DNA of 46,142 nucleotides from Pluralibacter sp. (GCF_019237635.1 NZ_JAFAGS010000161.1:1-46142), one strand, 5' to 3'. Numbered from the stretch's first letter, positions 25,514 through 34,662 are shown. Translations and numbers: made by a program. The notes: generated by a model not told the origin, from the sequence alone.

Positions 25514-26899
25514 ATGACATCACCTGCAACTCACGCCATTTCTGTGAATCCAGCGACCGGAGAAGCCCTGTCCGCACTGCCGTGGGCGACGGCGGACGAC
25601 GTTAATCAGGCGATTGCACAAGCGGATAACGGTTATCGTCTGTGGAAAACCGCCTCGGTGACAGGGCGGGCCAGCGTCCTGCGTCAGGTTGGCGCGGTAC
25701 TGCGTCAGCATGCGGAAGAGATGGCGCTGATGATAAGCCGGGAAGTCGGTAAACCGATTGCCCAGGCGCGCGGCGAAGTGACGAAATCCGCGAACCTGTG
25801 CGACTGGTATGCCGAACATGGCCCGGCGATGTTAGCGACGGAGCCGACGCGGGTCGAAAACCATAAAGCGGTTATTGAGTACCGTCCGATGGGGCCGATT
25901 CTGGCGATAATGCCGTGGAACTTCCCGCTGTGGCAGGTGATGCGCGGCGCGGTGCCGATTCTGCTGGCGGGTAACAGCTACCTGCTTAAACATGCGCCGA
26001 ACGTGATGGGCAGCGCGCAGCTGATTGGCAAGATATTCAGCGAGGCGGGTGTCCCGGCTGGCGTATTTGGTTGGGTTAACGCCACGAACGACGGCGTTTC
26101 GCAGGCGATTAATGATCCGCGCATTGCGGCGGTGACCGTGACCGGTAGCGTTCGCGCCGGTAAGGCGATTGGCGCGCAGGCGGGCGCTGCGTTGAAGAAA
26201 TGCGTGCTGGAACTGGGCGGTTCCGACCCGTTCATCGTGCTTAACGATGCAAATCTGGACGAGGCGGTAAACGCCGCGGTTATTGGCCGCTACCAGAATA
26301 CCGGACAGGTTTGCGCGGCGGCGAAGCGCTTTATCGTTGAAGCTGGCGTTGCGAAAGCCTTTAGCGAAAAATTTGTGGCGGCGGCGGCGGCGCTAAAAAT
26401 GGGGAATCCGGAAGAGGAGCAGAACTACCTTGGGCCAATGGCGCGTTTTGACCTGCGTGATGAACTGCACAACCAGGTGACCGCGACGCTGGATGAAGGC
26501 GCAACCCTGCTGTTAGGCGGTGAGAAGGTGGAAGGTAAAGGGAACTACTATCCGGCTACCGTGCTTGGCAACGTCACCCCGCAGATGACCGCGTTTCGTC
26601 AGGAGATGTTCGGTCCGGTGGCGGCGATTACCGTGGCGCGGGATGCCGACCACGCGCTGGCGCTGGCCAACGACAGCGAATTCGGTCTTTCCGCAACGGT
26701 CTATACCGCAGATGAACAGCTGGCGCAGCGCTTTGCGGCACAGCTTGAGTGCGGCGGCGTGTTTATTAACGGCTATAGCGCCTCTGATGCGCGCGTGGCC
26801 TTCGGCGGCGTGAAGAAGAGCGGCTTTGGTCGCGAGCTGTCGCACTTTGGCCTGCATGAGTTCTGTAATATCCAGACGGTGTGGAAAGATCGTCATTGA
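25514..26899 (+). CDS. sad: NAD(P)-dependent succinate semialdehyde dehydrogenase Sad (YneI)
   Basis: A 461-residue aldehyde dehydrogenase. Asn136 (PWNFPL), Glu233 (LELGGSDPF) and the nucleophile Cys267 (GQVCAA) are in place. It oxidises succinate semialdehyde to succinate in GABA/putrescine breakdown. RBS GGAGAGA lies upstream of the ATG. Length and synteny match E. coli Sad (462 residues). Confidence 0.95.
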   Translation: MTSPATHAISVNPATGEALSALPWATADDVNQAIAQADNGYRLWKTASVTGRASVLRQVGAVLRQHAEEMALMISREVGKPIAQARGEVTKSANLCDWYAEHGPAMLATEPTRVENHKAVIEYRPMGPILAIMPWNFPLWQVMRGAVPILLAGNSYLLKHAPNVMGSAQLIGKIFSEAGVPAGVFGWVNATNDGVSQAINDPRIAAVTVTGSVRAGKAIGAQAGAALKKCVLELGGSDPFIVLNDANLDEAVNAAVIGRYQNTGQVCAAAKRFIVEAGVAKAFSEKFVAAAAALKMGNPEEEQNYLGPMARFDLRDELHNQVTATLDEGATLLLGGEKVEGKGNYYPATVLGNVTPQMTAFRQEMFGPVAAITVARDADHALALANDSEFGLSATVYTADEQLAQRFAAQLECGGVFINGYSASDARVAFGGVKKSGFGRELSHFGLHEFCNIQTVWKDRH

Positions 26900-26903
26900 T
26901 CCT

Positions 26904-26934
26904 CAGGGCGCCCGCTGCGGCGCCCTGTTTTTTT
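26904..26934 (+). terminator. sad terminator
   Basis: A GC-rich stem CAGGGCG / CGCCCTG, extended inward by CC/GG, is followed by seven Ts. It begins 5 bp after the sad stop codon and separates sad from the chemoreceptor gene. Confidence 0.9.
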
Positions 26935-26987
26935 GTCATGGTTCTGTCATTTTTCTTCCGTAAACTCACGCTAACGTGTTGTTAAAG

Positions 26988-28586
26988 ATGAAAATTATGA
27001 ACATAACGCAAATTTTGACTCGTGTTGTCCGACATTTCTTCCCACGGCAATTTGGTCTGTTAGCCGGTATCTTCTGCATCATTGGATTATTCTCCGCGCT
27101 ACAGATTTCCTCTTCATTTTTACTCTCCTTCTCGTTGCAGAACGCTCAGCGTAATGAACAACATAACCAACTGGCCCATCTTCAGCAGGTCAACGTCGAC
27201 GAAGCGCGCATCGCATTGCTGGCGGCAAGCGATCTGCTTAACCGCGCAGGCGTTTATTTTATGCAGGATAAGGAAACCGGTTCAGTCGGCAGCTGGAACA
27301 GTCTGATGGACGAGGCGCAAAAAGCGCTGGCGCACTCCCATGATGCCTGGCAGGCCTGGCTTGCGATGAACCCGCCGAAAGATGAGGCGTTGATCAACAG
27401 CTATCAGCTGTTTTATGGCGCGATTAAGGAGCAGGCGGACGGTCTGCTGAAAACCGAGTCGATTGACGCTTTCTTTGCGGTGCCCGTGCAGGCGTTTCAG
27501 AGTGATTTCAACGAGAACTACGCCCGTTTTCAGCAGGCCAGCGAGCAGCGGGCGGAGCAGGGACGTCAGGCGCTGATGAGTAACCTTGCGAGCCTGCAGC
27601 AGCTTTTTTTCCTTACCCCGGCGCTGCTGGTGGTGATCGCAACGATGGTGTGGTTTGGCATGTCGCGCTGGGTCATCGTGCCGCTGCGCCGCCTGATCGC
27701 GCACATTAATACCCTGGCGGCCGGGGATCTTTCACGGCCACTGCCATCGGTACCGCACTTTAATCGCGAAGTGGATCAACTGAGCTTCAGTATCGGCGAC
27801 ATGCAGCAGGGGTTGCAGCAACTGGTCATGCAGGTCAGCGACGCCACGCGCTCAATGGTCGACAACATTACCCGGCTGGCGGAAGGGAACGCGAAGCTCT
27901 ACCAGCAGGCGCAAAAACAGGCGCAGGAGCTTAACGATGTGACGCGACATATTGCACAGCTGGAATCGCACGTGGAGGGCAATACCGGTTACGCCGGGCT
28001 TGCCAGCAAGCGGGCGGAAGAGGCGCGCAGTGTTGCGGCAGGCGGCGACCATATGATGGATACAGTGAATGAATCCATGCGAGCGATTGTTGACCGGTCA
28101 TCGGAAATGCGCGGTATTGTGGCGATGATAGACAGCGTTGCCTTCCAGACGAACATCCTGGCGCTGAATGCGGCCATTGAGGCTGCTCATGCAGGGAATC
28201 AGGGGCGCGGTTTTGCGGTCGTGGCGAAGGAAGTCGGGCTGCTGGCGCGCAAAAGCAGCCAGTCGACGCAGACGATTCAGGCGCTGATCAATCATTCGCT
28301 ACAGGGGATCGAGGACGGTTCGAAAGCCGTTAACCGGCTGGAGGATAACCTGCAACAGGTCACGGGCCTGGTCGGGAATCTGAGCGGGTTGCTCAATGAA
28401 ATCTCCAGAGCCACCCTGAGTCAGGGCGAAAGCATTCATCAGATGACCCGACAACTGCATGCGCTGAATCAGGTGGCGCAGCAGACTGGGGAGTTGGTCA
28501 ATCACGCGGCGACGTCCTCTCATCATCTTCAGGAAAGCTCCCGGCAGCTGATGCAGGCCGTGACCCGCTTTCGTCTGCCAGCCTGA
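26988..28586 (+). CDS. Methyl-accepting chemotaxis-like protein
   Basis: About 532 residues. A first membrane helix (about 20-45) precedes a periplasmic four-helix-bundle-like domain (to about 195), a second helix (FFLTPALLVVIATMVWFGM), a HAMP domain and a long signalling hairpin. The tip reads VAFQTNILALNAAIEAAHAG, then NQGRGFAVVAKEV. The positions equivalent to Tsr Arg388 and Glu391 are His and Asn. The C-terminus ends AVTRFRLPA, with no NWETF tether for CheR/CheB. The ATG at 26997 or GTG at 26976 are alternative starts. It is inserted between sad and glsB, which are neighbours in E. coli. The ligand is unknown. Confidence 0.85.
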   Translation: MKIMNITQILTRVVRHFFPRQFGLLAGIFCIIGLFSALQISSSFLLSFSLQNAQRNEQHNQLAHLQQVNVDEARIALLAASDLLNRAGVYFMQDKETGSVGSWNSLMDEAQKALAHSHDAWQAWLAMNPPKDEALINSYQLFYGAIKEQADGLLKTESIDAFFAVPVQAFQSDFNENYARFQQASEQRAEQGRQALMSNLASLQQLFFLTPALLVVIATMVWFGMSRWVIVPLRRLIAHINTLAAGDLSRPLPSVPHFNREVDQLSFSIGDMQQGLQQLVMQVSDATRSMVDNITRLAEGNAKLYQQAQKQAQELNDVTRHIAQLESHVEGNTGYAGLASKRAEEARSVAAGGDHMMDTVNESMRAIVDRSSEMRGIVAMIDSVAFQTNILALNAAIEAAHAGNQGRGFAVVAKEVGLLARKSSQSTQTIQALINHSLQGIEDGSKAVNRLEDNLQQVTGLVGNLSGLLNEISRATLSQGESIHQMTRQLHALNQVAQQTGELVNHAATSSHHLQESSRQLMQAVTRFRLPA

Positions 28587-28634
28587 CGCTGGTATACTCG
28601 CAGGCCAAATATCGCCTGCGGGCAAGGAGTTAAT

Positions 28635-29561
28635 GTGGGAACGGTCATTGATAACGCTATGCTGGAAGCCATTCTGGCGGAAGTCACACCGCTGATTGGA
28701 CAGGGTAAAGTGGCGGATTATATCCCGGCGCTGGCCTGTGTTGACGGCGCGAAGCTGGGTATTGCCATCAGCACCGTCGACGGGCAGCACTATTGCGCCG
28801 GTGACGCCCGCGAGCGTTTCTCCATTCAGTCTATCTCGAAGGTATTAAGCCTGGTGGTGGCCATGAACCACTACCAGGAAGAGGAGATCTGGCAGCGGGT
28901 GGGGAAAGATCCTTCCGGCCAGCCGTTCAATTCGTTGTTGCAACTGGAAATCGAGCAGGGAAAACCGCGTAATCCCTTTATTAACGCCGGTGCACTGGTG
29001 GTTTGCGATATGCTGCAAAGCCGTCTGAGCGCGCCGCGTCAGCGCATGCTGGAGATCATCCGTAAGCTCTCCGGCGTGGACGACATCGCTTATGACACGG
29101 TGGTCGCCCGCTCGGAGTTCGATCATTCCGCCCGCAATGCGGCCATTGCCTGGCTAATGAAATCGTTCGGTAACTTTCATAACGATGTCGCGACCGTACT
29201 GCAGAACTACTTCCATTACTGCGCGCTGAAAATGAGCTGTAGCGAACTGGCGCAGACGTTTCTCTTTCTGGCAAACCAGGGACGCTCGCCGCGCCACGAT
29301 CAGACGATTATTACGCCGCTGCAGTCGCGGCAGGTGAACGCGCTGATGGCGACCAGCGGGATGTATCAGAATGCCGGGGAGTTTGCCTGGCGCGTCGGAT
29401 TACCGGCGAAATCCGGCGTTGGCGGCGGTATTGTGGCTATCGTTCCCCATGAAATGGCGATTGCCGTCTGGAGCCCGCAGCTTGATGACGCAGGCAATTC
29501 GCTGGCCGGGATCGCGGTTCTGGAGAGGCTGACGCAGCGCCTGGGCCGTTCGGTGTTCTGA
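28635..29561 (+). CDS. glsB: Glutaminase GlsB (YneH)
   Basis: A 308-residue serine-dependent glutaminase, the same length as E. coli GlsB, with a GTG start. The beta-lactamase-like catalytic pair is Ser66 and Lys69 in [19 protein letters not shown] and [13 protein letters not shown] line the active site. It converts glutamine to glutamate plus ammonia in the cytoplasm. The start lies 48 bp after the chemoreceptor stop with RBS AAGGAG. Confidence 0.95.
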   Translation: MGTVIDNAMLEAILAEVTPLIGQGKVADYIPALACVDGAKLGIAISTVDGQHYCAGDARERFSIQSISKVLSLVVAMNHYQEEEIWQRVGKDPSGQPFNSLLQLEIEQGKPRNPFINAGALVVCDMLQSRLSAPRQRMLEIIRKLSGVDDIAYDTVVARSEFDHSARNAAIAWLMKSFGNFHNDVATVLQNYFHYCALKMSCSELAQTFLFLANQGRSPRHDQTIITPLQSRQVNALMATSGMYQNAGEFAWRVGLPAKSGVGGGIVAIVPHEMAIAVWSPQLDDAGNSLAGIAVLERLTQRLGRSVF

Positions 29562-29657
29562 TTTCCCTTCACGATAAGTAAAGGCTATGACGTGAAGGCT
29601 TGTGTTACTTAAATGTTAAGTCGATAGTGCTGAGATACCCGATACCGGAGCCTCAGC

Positions 29658-29931
29658 ATGACGACATCCCATCATCTTTCTCTACTCTCTGGCGCGGAGA
29701 TCCGCGACCATCTGGACCCGCTTACCGCCGTACTGGAAGACTGTGTTAACGGCGGCGCATCCGTCAGTTTTCTGCTGCCATTCCATCCTGAGACCGCGCG
29801 TGCCTTTTGGCGCGATGTTGCCGATAGCGTGGATGCCGGTGAGCGACTGCTGCTGGTGGCAGAAAGTCGGGGAAATCCCGCGTTTTGCGCTGATGCCGGA
29901 CGGCGAGATGAGCGCAACCTCGGTGTTTTAG
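29658..29931 (+). pseudogene. GNAT acetyltransferase gene, internally deleted and interrupted by a transposon
   Basis: The N-terminus (to GERLLLVAE) is a normal start of a GNAT acetyltransferase. The acetyl-CoA-binding middle is missing. Immediately after, a different frame reads WQKVGEIPRFALMPDG and ATSVF, a typical GNAT C-terminus. The bases TGGCAGAAAG can be read in both frames, so a deletion across a short repeat is likely. The last codon is interrupted at 29930 by a Tn3-type element. The missing end (34587-34599) restores FYKFL-stop when the flanks are joined. The gene is dead twice over. Confidence 0.8.
29926..29930. repeat. Left copy of transposon target-site duplication
   Basis: TTTTA directly precedes the left terminal repeat and matches CTTTA at 34582-34586 in four of five positions. 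Five bp is the normal Tn3-family duplication. Confidence 0.65.
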
Positions 29932-29968
29932 GAGGCTGACGCTCAGTGGAACGAAAACTCACGTTAAG
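29931..29968 (+). repeat. Left terminal inverted repeat (Tn3 type, 38 bp)
   Basis: It begins GGAGGCTGACGCTCAG and ends CTCACGTTAAG, matching the canonical Tn3 repeat in all but positions 3 and 5. As in Tn3, the stop codon of tnpA lies inside it. Confidence 0.92.
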
Positions 29969-30618
29969 CAACGTTTTCCGCCTCTGACGCCTCTTTTAAT
30001 GGTCTCGGATGTCCTTTGGTCACCAGTTCTGCCGGTGTGAAGGAATAATGGCCGAGCATCATATTGATATGTCCGTGGCAAAGCGGGGAGAAGCGTGCGA
30101 TATTTTCATCATTCAGTGTTTCACCCTGCGCCCGGAGATGATCCAAGGCTGCCTGCATATAAATAGTGTTCCATAACACGATGGCGTTAGTGACTAGCCC
30201 CAGTGCTCCCAACTGATCTTTCTGACCGTCGGTATATCGCTTTCTTATCTCACCTTTCTGACCGTGACAGATGGCTCTGGCAACGACATGGCGGCTTCCC
30301 CCCTATCAAGTTGGGTCAGAATGCACCGGTGGTAATCTTCATCATCAATATAATTAATCAGATACTACGTTTTGTTGATGCGCCCACTTCAATGATTGCC
30401 TGAGTCAGTCCGGAAGGACGTTCACTTTTCAGCAATGAACGGACCAGCACTGAAGCCTGTACTTTGTCCTGCTTCAGGGAGCCTGCGGTCAGGATCATTT
30501 CGTCCCACTGAAGGACTATTTTTCGGGGATCTGATTGCCCTCTGGCAATATCATTCAGCACGCCATAGTCGGCATCATGGTCCATTAGCCAGAAAACCGA
30601 AGTACCGGCATCAGTCAA
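29964..30618 (-). pseudogene. tnpA: Tn3-family transposase TnpA, C-terminal remnant with several disruptions
   Basis: Three frame segments on the minus strand together spell the last ~215 residues of TnpA. They are SVFWLMDHDADYGVLND through GLTQAIIEVG, then YLINYIDDEDYHRCILTQL, then AICHGQKGEIRKRY through GALGLVTNAIVLWNT and HGHINM. Disruptions are a one-base deletion near 30385, an in-frame TAG near 30364 and a one-base frameshift near 30295. The upstream ~800 residues are missing; an IS5-type fragment abuts the break at about 30612. Inactive. Confidence 0.85.
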
Positions 30619-30704
30619 TTCGTTACGACAAAACGTCGATAAATTATCTGGCGAGGCTGAAACTGGGCTGCATCAGGCTGTTTTATCAACGCTTATACAA
30701 TTAA
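30612..30704 (+). pseudogene. IS5-type transposase C-terminal fragment
   Basis: A 30-codon tail reading IRYDKTSINYLARLKLGCIR and ending QRLYN-stop. It resembles the end of IS427/IS1031-group (IS5 family) transposases, where YDKT..N.LA is typical. It is followed by GGGACACAGCCC, which could be an IS end. It probably marks an IS insertion that, through a later deletion, removed most of tnpA. Confidence 0.5.
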
Positions 30705-30806
30705 GGGACACAGCCCAGGCAGTGGTGCAGGGTATTGCATAGCATGGTCAGGAAATACCATAAAATCGCTATGTTACCCGACTAAACATTAATGCGATAG
30801 AGCCGA

Positions 30807-32425
30807 TCATGAATCCATATTAGCAGTTTTCATCCGTTTTGGTTGATATTTTTCCCAACCTTTCAGAGAGAAAACGGCATCATGAGATATGATATTTCCT
30901 TTCAATGAGAATTTCACATTTTCTTTAACTTTTTCATCATCGCGATTGCGATAAATCCACCTAAGTTCATGCGCCGTAATAGCATCACCGTGTACACCAC
31001 CTTTACTGGCAATATCAGGAATAGAATCAATGAGTAAATCAATACAAAAAATAACCTGTTTCTCTCTTATTTTTGTTTGGAATTCCAAACCGGCTTTGCT
31101 CGTTTTTGTCCAGCGTTGTATATCAGATAGATTTCGAAATTTTTCATCAGTGACATCGTATCTTTCATGATTTTCAAGAAATGCCTTGAACTCACGTCCA
31201 CGATCGGCATCATTTAATTTATTTTTTATATGTTCATCAGAGTTATAAGTCCAAAAATAATTGCGATCCCACACGGCGTTAGTAAGTGTGTTTTGTATAA
31301 TAATATCTTTATCGGAGAGGTTATTTATATCTTTAATCATTGAGCTTACGGGGGCCCTTCCATGTGCAGTGCCGTACACTACATCACCAGAATTAAAGTT
31401 ACGGCTTGACTCAGTATATATATTATAGAATGTTATATCTTTTCTATCATAACACTCAGAAGAGAGTATTAAATTGTGCGTGTTGATATTAACGCCTCTA
31501 GGTAGATCTTTTGCAGAGATGTCCCATTCTTTATTTTGTGCAAAAGCAATCTTTATTTCTGATAAGTTCTCTGGTAAATGATTAGGGATTTTTAAATTCT
31601 CACATAAGTTGATTTCCAGAGACTTTAAGTTTTCTGGAAGGCTGCTCATAAAGTTAGTAGCAGAGCTGAGACTGCATAGTCTTAATTCTTGTAACGTATT
31701 CGGTAGCTTTGGTATCATCGAAAGTTTTTCACAGTAAGAAATGTCCATTTTCAATAACCCCTCAGGGAGTTCATTAAAAATATAATTATTAGTCGATAAT
31801 TCTAATAAACCAGCTGGTAATGCTGGAAAAGAGCCAGTGCGACCTTGAATACCTATGATCTCGACGCTTAATGGAAATTCCTGAATATTTAAATTATCAC
31901 AACAAAAAAGATGTATATTTTTTAACCCATGGGGGAAGTCAGATATCGCTAACACTCCTTCGCAGTGAGAAAGATGGAGTGTCAGTAGATCTTTAGGGAG
32001 TACAGGAACTACTGTATTACTAATGTTGAGATGGCGTATCCCGTCAGGTAACCTAGATAACTCCCTTAGATCTCCAATAGTTACTTCTTCTATATTAACG
32101 GGAAGACTAGTAACAACGAGATTCGAACAACATGTTAATTCTATTTTTTCAAGTTTTCAGGTAGAGGGGGAAGGGTGCGTAATGCGTCAGCATTAGATAT
32201 TTTTAACGATGATACGTTTTCAGGGATCGGAGGTAGCGATGAAACCTTATTCATAGCAAAATAATCTAGTTCAAGAACCCCTGTTTGGCAGGCTTCTTTT
32301 ATTTTTTTTGAAACCGTTTCTCGATTTTTCTCATGGGGTGCCTCATTAACCCATTGGTTAATGATGTCGATTTCTTTAATATCATTGCATGGTGTTTTTA
32401 TTAAATTGCCTTGATCTATTTTCAT
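30807..32425 (-). pseudogene. Leucine-rich-repeat type III effector-like gene split by a one-base frameshift
   Basis: The first frame (32425 to 32141) gives 94 residues: an N-terminal helix pair (INQWVNEAPHEKNRETV), then repeats of the form LPPIPENVSSLKISNADAL as in SlrP/SspH/IpaH. It stops at TAG 32141-32143 right after a run of six As. With one more A the frame continues through the rest, giving about 539 residues. There are about ten 20-residue LRRs, then a ~230-residue C-terminal domain. The 3' frame alone (from 31955) is open for 382 residues. The C-domain has FKAFLENHERY, a CID tripeptide and ITAHELRWIYRNRD, which recall a reduced NEL E3-ligase domain. That relation is uncertain. Confidence 0.7.
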
Positions 32426-32843
32426 ATATTCTCCATGAGTATTCCGTAACGAATTAATAACGCTCTGGTGAGTTTTTCTTGAATGCTCAATAAAGCTCTG
32501 AGGCCATTAACTCCTGGTGTCTAGTGAGTTTGTATTCTGTTGTTATCCATGAGTCACTATTATTAATATCTATTGTCTAATCGTTACTTTCATATTTCAC
32601 TTATTTAAAGCTAAACGTGAGTTTCCTATCTTCTGAAAGCAATACACCTAATTTTAATGTAAACAATGAATTATCTTCCTAACGTACGTTTTCGTTCCAG
32701 TGATCATTAAACCCCCTGACTGTATGGATGCGAACGCATCAAAGGTGCAGATGGACGTTACCTTACCGCTGATATTGAGAACTTCCCGGTTCCGTTTTTA
32801 TCATTTCTGATGGTAAAGCCAGCCAGCCAGCTACTGCTGCAGA
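32426..32843. other. AT-rich spacer between the two effector-like genes
   Basis: No gene is called. The left part should carry the promoter of the LRR gene. The part from about 32715 to 32870 has broken plus-strand frames (for example DGKASQPATAADYN running into the end of the AvrA-like gene) and a higher GC content. It looks like a fragment of some other coding sequence that I could not name. Confidence 0.4.
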
Positions 32844-33728
32844 TTACAACGCTTTCAGAACAGAAGTATATTCGATAATCCTTTTCTTGTGTGCCGAAAC
32901 AGACCTTAACTTGTCACCTAGCATTACAGAATTACTTTCGAACCTTTCAGTGATTTTTTCATTCTTTTTATTTACAGCATCATGCTCCGCTTCAGGATTT
33001 GCATTGATGTATCTTCTTATTCGACCTTCACCCTGCGAATGCTTATAGAAAGTCACTGGCAGATATGTATCAGCTATCTCAGATGTAATAAGGTTGAAAT
33101 TATCCACGGCAATCTTTCCATTGATATTATCATTGTGGATTCTATCTAGTTTATCAAATTCAGAATATGTCTTTTTAGCTAATGCCAAACTAAAAATACC
33201 ACACTCTGAGCTACTTCTCTGGATATCCATCTCAGCCATTAAAAAATGACAATCTGGAATGTGTTCGCGTTCTATGGCCGTTGAGGCTCCTACAGCAAGT
33301 AATGCAGGTCCTATCGCATTACAATTTGCAGGCTCAAATAAGATTACTGATGATTTGTTATCAATGAACCGGCAATCAACGACCGCAAAATGGATACCAC
33401 GTTCTCCCATATTTACTATAAATCTAGCACTTTTGTATTCCGGTAGAATGTTTTTAATGGAAATAGCAAGCTCATTTGGATTTGTGACAAATGTTAAATT
33501 CAGGCCTGGATTTTTTTGATTTGCCTGCTCAACCATTGCAGGCATCAACTTTAGATCTGTCTTAGCATAACATGCATTAAGCCAATGGCCGTCGGAAATA
33601 TCCTTCTCTAATCGATTAATAGTATTCAAAAGAGAGTCTGCGTTAAATGGAAGATCTTTTTGTGGAAGGTTAACGTGGTAATTATTTCTTACTTCAGGAA
33701 ACATACTTTTATCTCCGGCTTGTACCAA
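32844..33728 (-). CDS. YopJ/AvrA-family effector acetyltransferase
   Basis: A 294-residue protein closely related to Salmonella AvrA along its full length. The catalytic triad of the C55/YopJ fold is intact: His113 (GIHFAVVD), Glu132 (ILFEPAN) and Cys176 (SSECGIFSLALAKK). YopJ-family effectors are injected by type III secretion and acetylate host kinases, needing inositol hexakisphosphate. SFYKHSQGEG-like and NKKNEKITERFESN segments match the AvrA C-terminal regulatory half (here TFYKHSQGEG). The start is uncertain: TTG at 33728 aligns best with AvrA; the first ATG is at 33704. AvrA is normally beside SPI-1; here it is transposon cargo. No chaperone gene is adjacent. Confidence 0.88.
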   Translation of the reverse strand: MVQAGDKSMFPEVRNNYHVNLPQKDLPFNADSLLNTINRLEKDISDGHWLNACYAKTDLKLMPAMVEQANQKNPGLNLTFVTNPNELAISIKNILPEYKSARFIVNMGERGIHFAVVDCRFIDNKSSVILFEPANCNAIGPALLAVGASTAIEREHIPDCHFLMAEMDIQRSSSECGIFSLALAKKTYSEFDKLDRIHNDNINGKIAVDNFNLITSEIADTYLPVTFYKHSQGEGRIRRYINANPEAEHDAVNKKNEKITERFESNSVMLGDKLRSVSAHKKRIIEYTSVLKAL

Positions 33729-33822
33729 TAAAATCTGTGATTTTTGACTATACAGCCCTCACTAAAGAGGTACTTGCAAAAATTGGCTACTGGAGCATGG
33801 TCATTCTATAAGCACACAGGTT

Positions 33823-34356
33823 TTAGTTCCACGTACTTTTTGAGGTTTCCGGTTTTTCAGCCATCAACCGGTACTCTTCCGGTGTCAGGTTATTCAGGGA
33901 TTCATGAGGCCGCTCGCTGTTGTATTCCGTCAGCCAGCGCTCTGTGATTCCCCGCACTTCATTCAGGGTTCTGAACAGATAAAAATCCAGTATTTCTGTC
34001 CGGTACGTCCGGTTAAACCGTTCGATAAAGGCATTCTGCGTTGGTTTTCCCGGTTTGATAAATTCCAGCATCACACCATGCTCTTCAGCCCACTGCGCCA
34101 GAGCCAGTGAGACTAATTCCGGCCCATGATACCTATTGAATGCATCTGGTATCTGTTTTAGCCGTCGGTTTTCATCCTCCAGGTCTTTCATCTTTTTAAT
34201 ATCAGCCGCTTCCATCCCGCCATATTTCGCTTTCCAGTTGTAATTGCTGGCTTCAGAGATACCCGCTTCACGGCAGACATCCTTAACGGTACGTCCGGCT
34301 TCGACGGACTTCAGAATGGCGATGATCTGGTGTTCGGTGAATCGGATCTAACGCAT
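33823..34356 (-). pseudogene. IS3-family (IS407-like) element, internally deleted
   Basis: The minus strand begins like an orfA (FTEHQIIAILKSVEAGRTV, CREAGISEASNYNWKAKYGG) but codon 3 is TAG. After ENRRLKQ the sequence jumps to the C-terminal part of the orfB integrase (NRYHGPELVSLALAQWAEEH, FIERFNRTYRTEILD, YNSERPHESLNNLTPEEYR). The catalytic DD part of DDE is missing and only the final E region remains. Inactive. Confidence 0.85.
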
Positions 34357-34543
34357 AGCAATCTCCTCAGAGGACATCATCAGTATGTCGGAAGATCTCT
34401 AAAAGTGAATGGTTCGTTTTGCCAGGATGCTTACAGCATTAGGGCTTATTCTCATATTGGATGATTCACACTTTCTTAAAGAAATCGATAATAACAACAA
34501 TGATAAGAGATTTTCTTTCATCTTTCGCCTCACACGACGGAAG

Positions 34544-34581
34544 GGACTCGTGAGATTTCGTTCCACTGAACGTCAGACCCC
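34544..34581 (-). repeat. Right terminal inverted repeat (Tn3 type)
   Basis: On the minus strand it starts GGGGTCTGACGTTCAGTGG and agrees with the left end at 29 of the first 33 positions. The innermost 5 bp differ. Confidence 0.9.
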
Positions 34582-34599
34582 CTTTATAAGTTTTTATAG
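34582..34599 (+). pseudogene. Displaced 3' end of the interrupted GNAT gene
   Basis: After the right target duplication (CTTTA, 34582-34586) the bases TAAGTTTTTATAG complete the codon left open at 29930. They encode Y-K-F-L-stop, so the joined protein ends ATSVFYKFL, a normal GNAT C-terminus. Confidence 0.8.
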
Positions 34600-34662
34600 T
34601 GGGTGCGGAAAGCGGCGGAGTGTTTGATCAAAACAGGGGTTTATGGTTCAAAAGTCTGATAA

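Larger units (their letters stand above)
29931..34581. mobile_element. Relic Tn3-family transposon carrying effector-like genes
   Basis: A 4651-bp element bounded by inverted 38-bp Tn3-type ends, matching 29 of 33 outer positions, and flanked by TTTTA / CTTTA. Inside, from left to right: the C-terminal fifth of a Tn3 transposase in pieces, an IS5-type fragment, an LRR effector-like gene, an AvrA-like gene and an internally deleted IS3-type element. No resolvase, res site or intact transposase is seen, so it cannot move alone. Joining the flanks and removing one duplication copy restores the end of the host GNAT gene, which proves the boundaries. The cargo is far more AT-rich than the backbone. 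Confidence 0.88.

Noticed and set aside
34409..34627. A 72-codon frame spanning the right transposon end
   Set aside because: It crosses the terminal repeat and the GNAT remnant, so it cannot be an old gene, and it has no family match.
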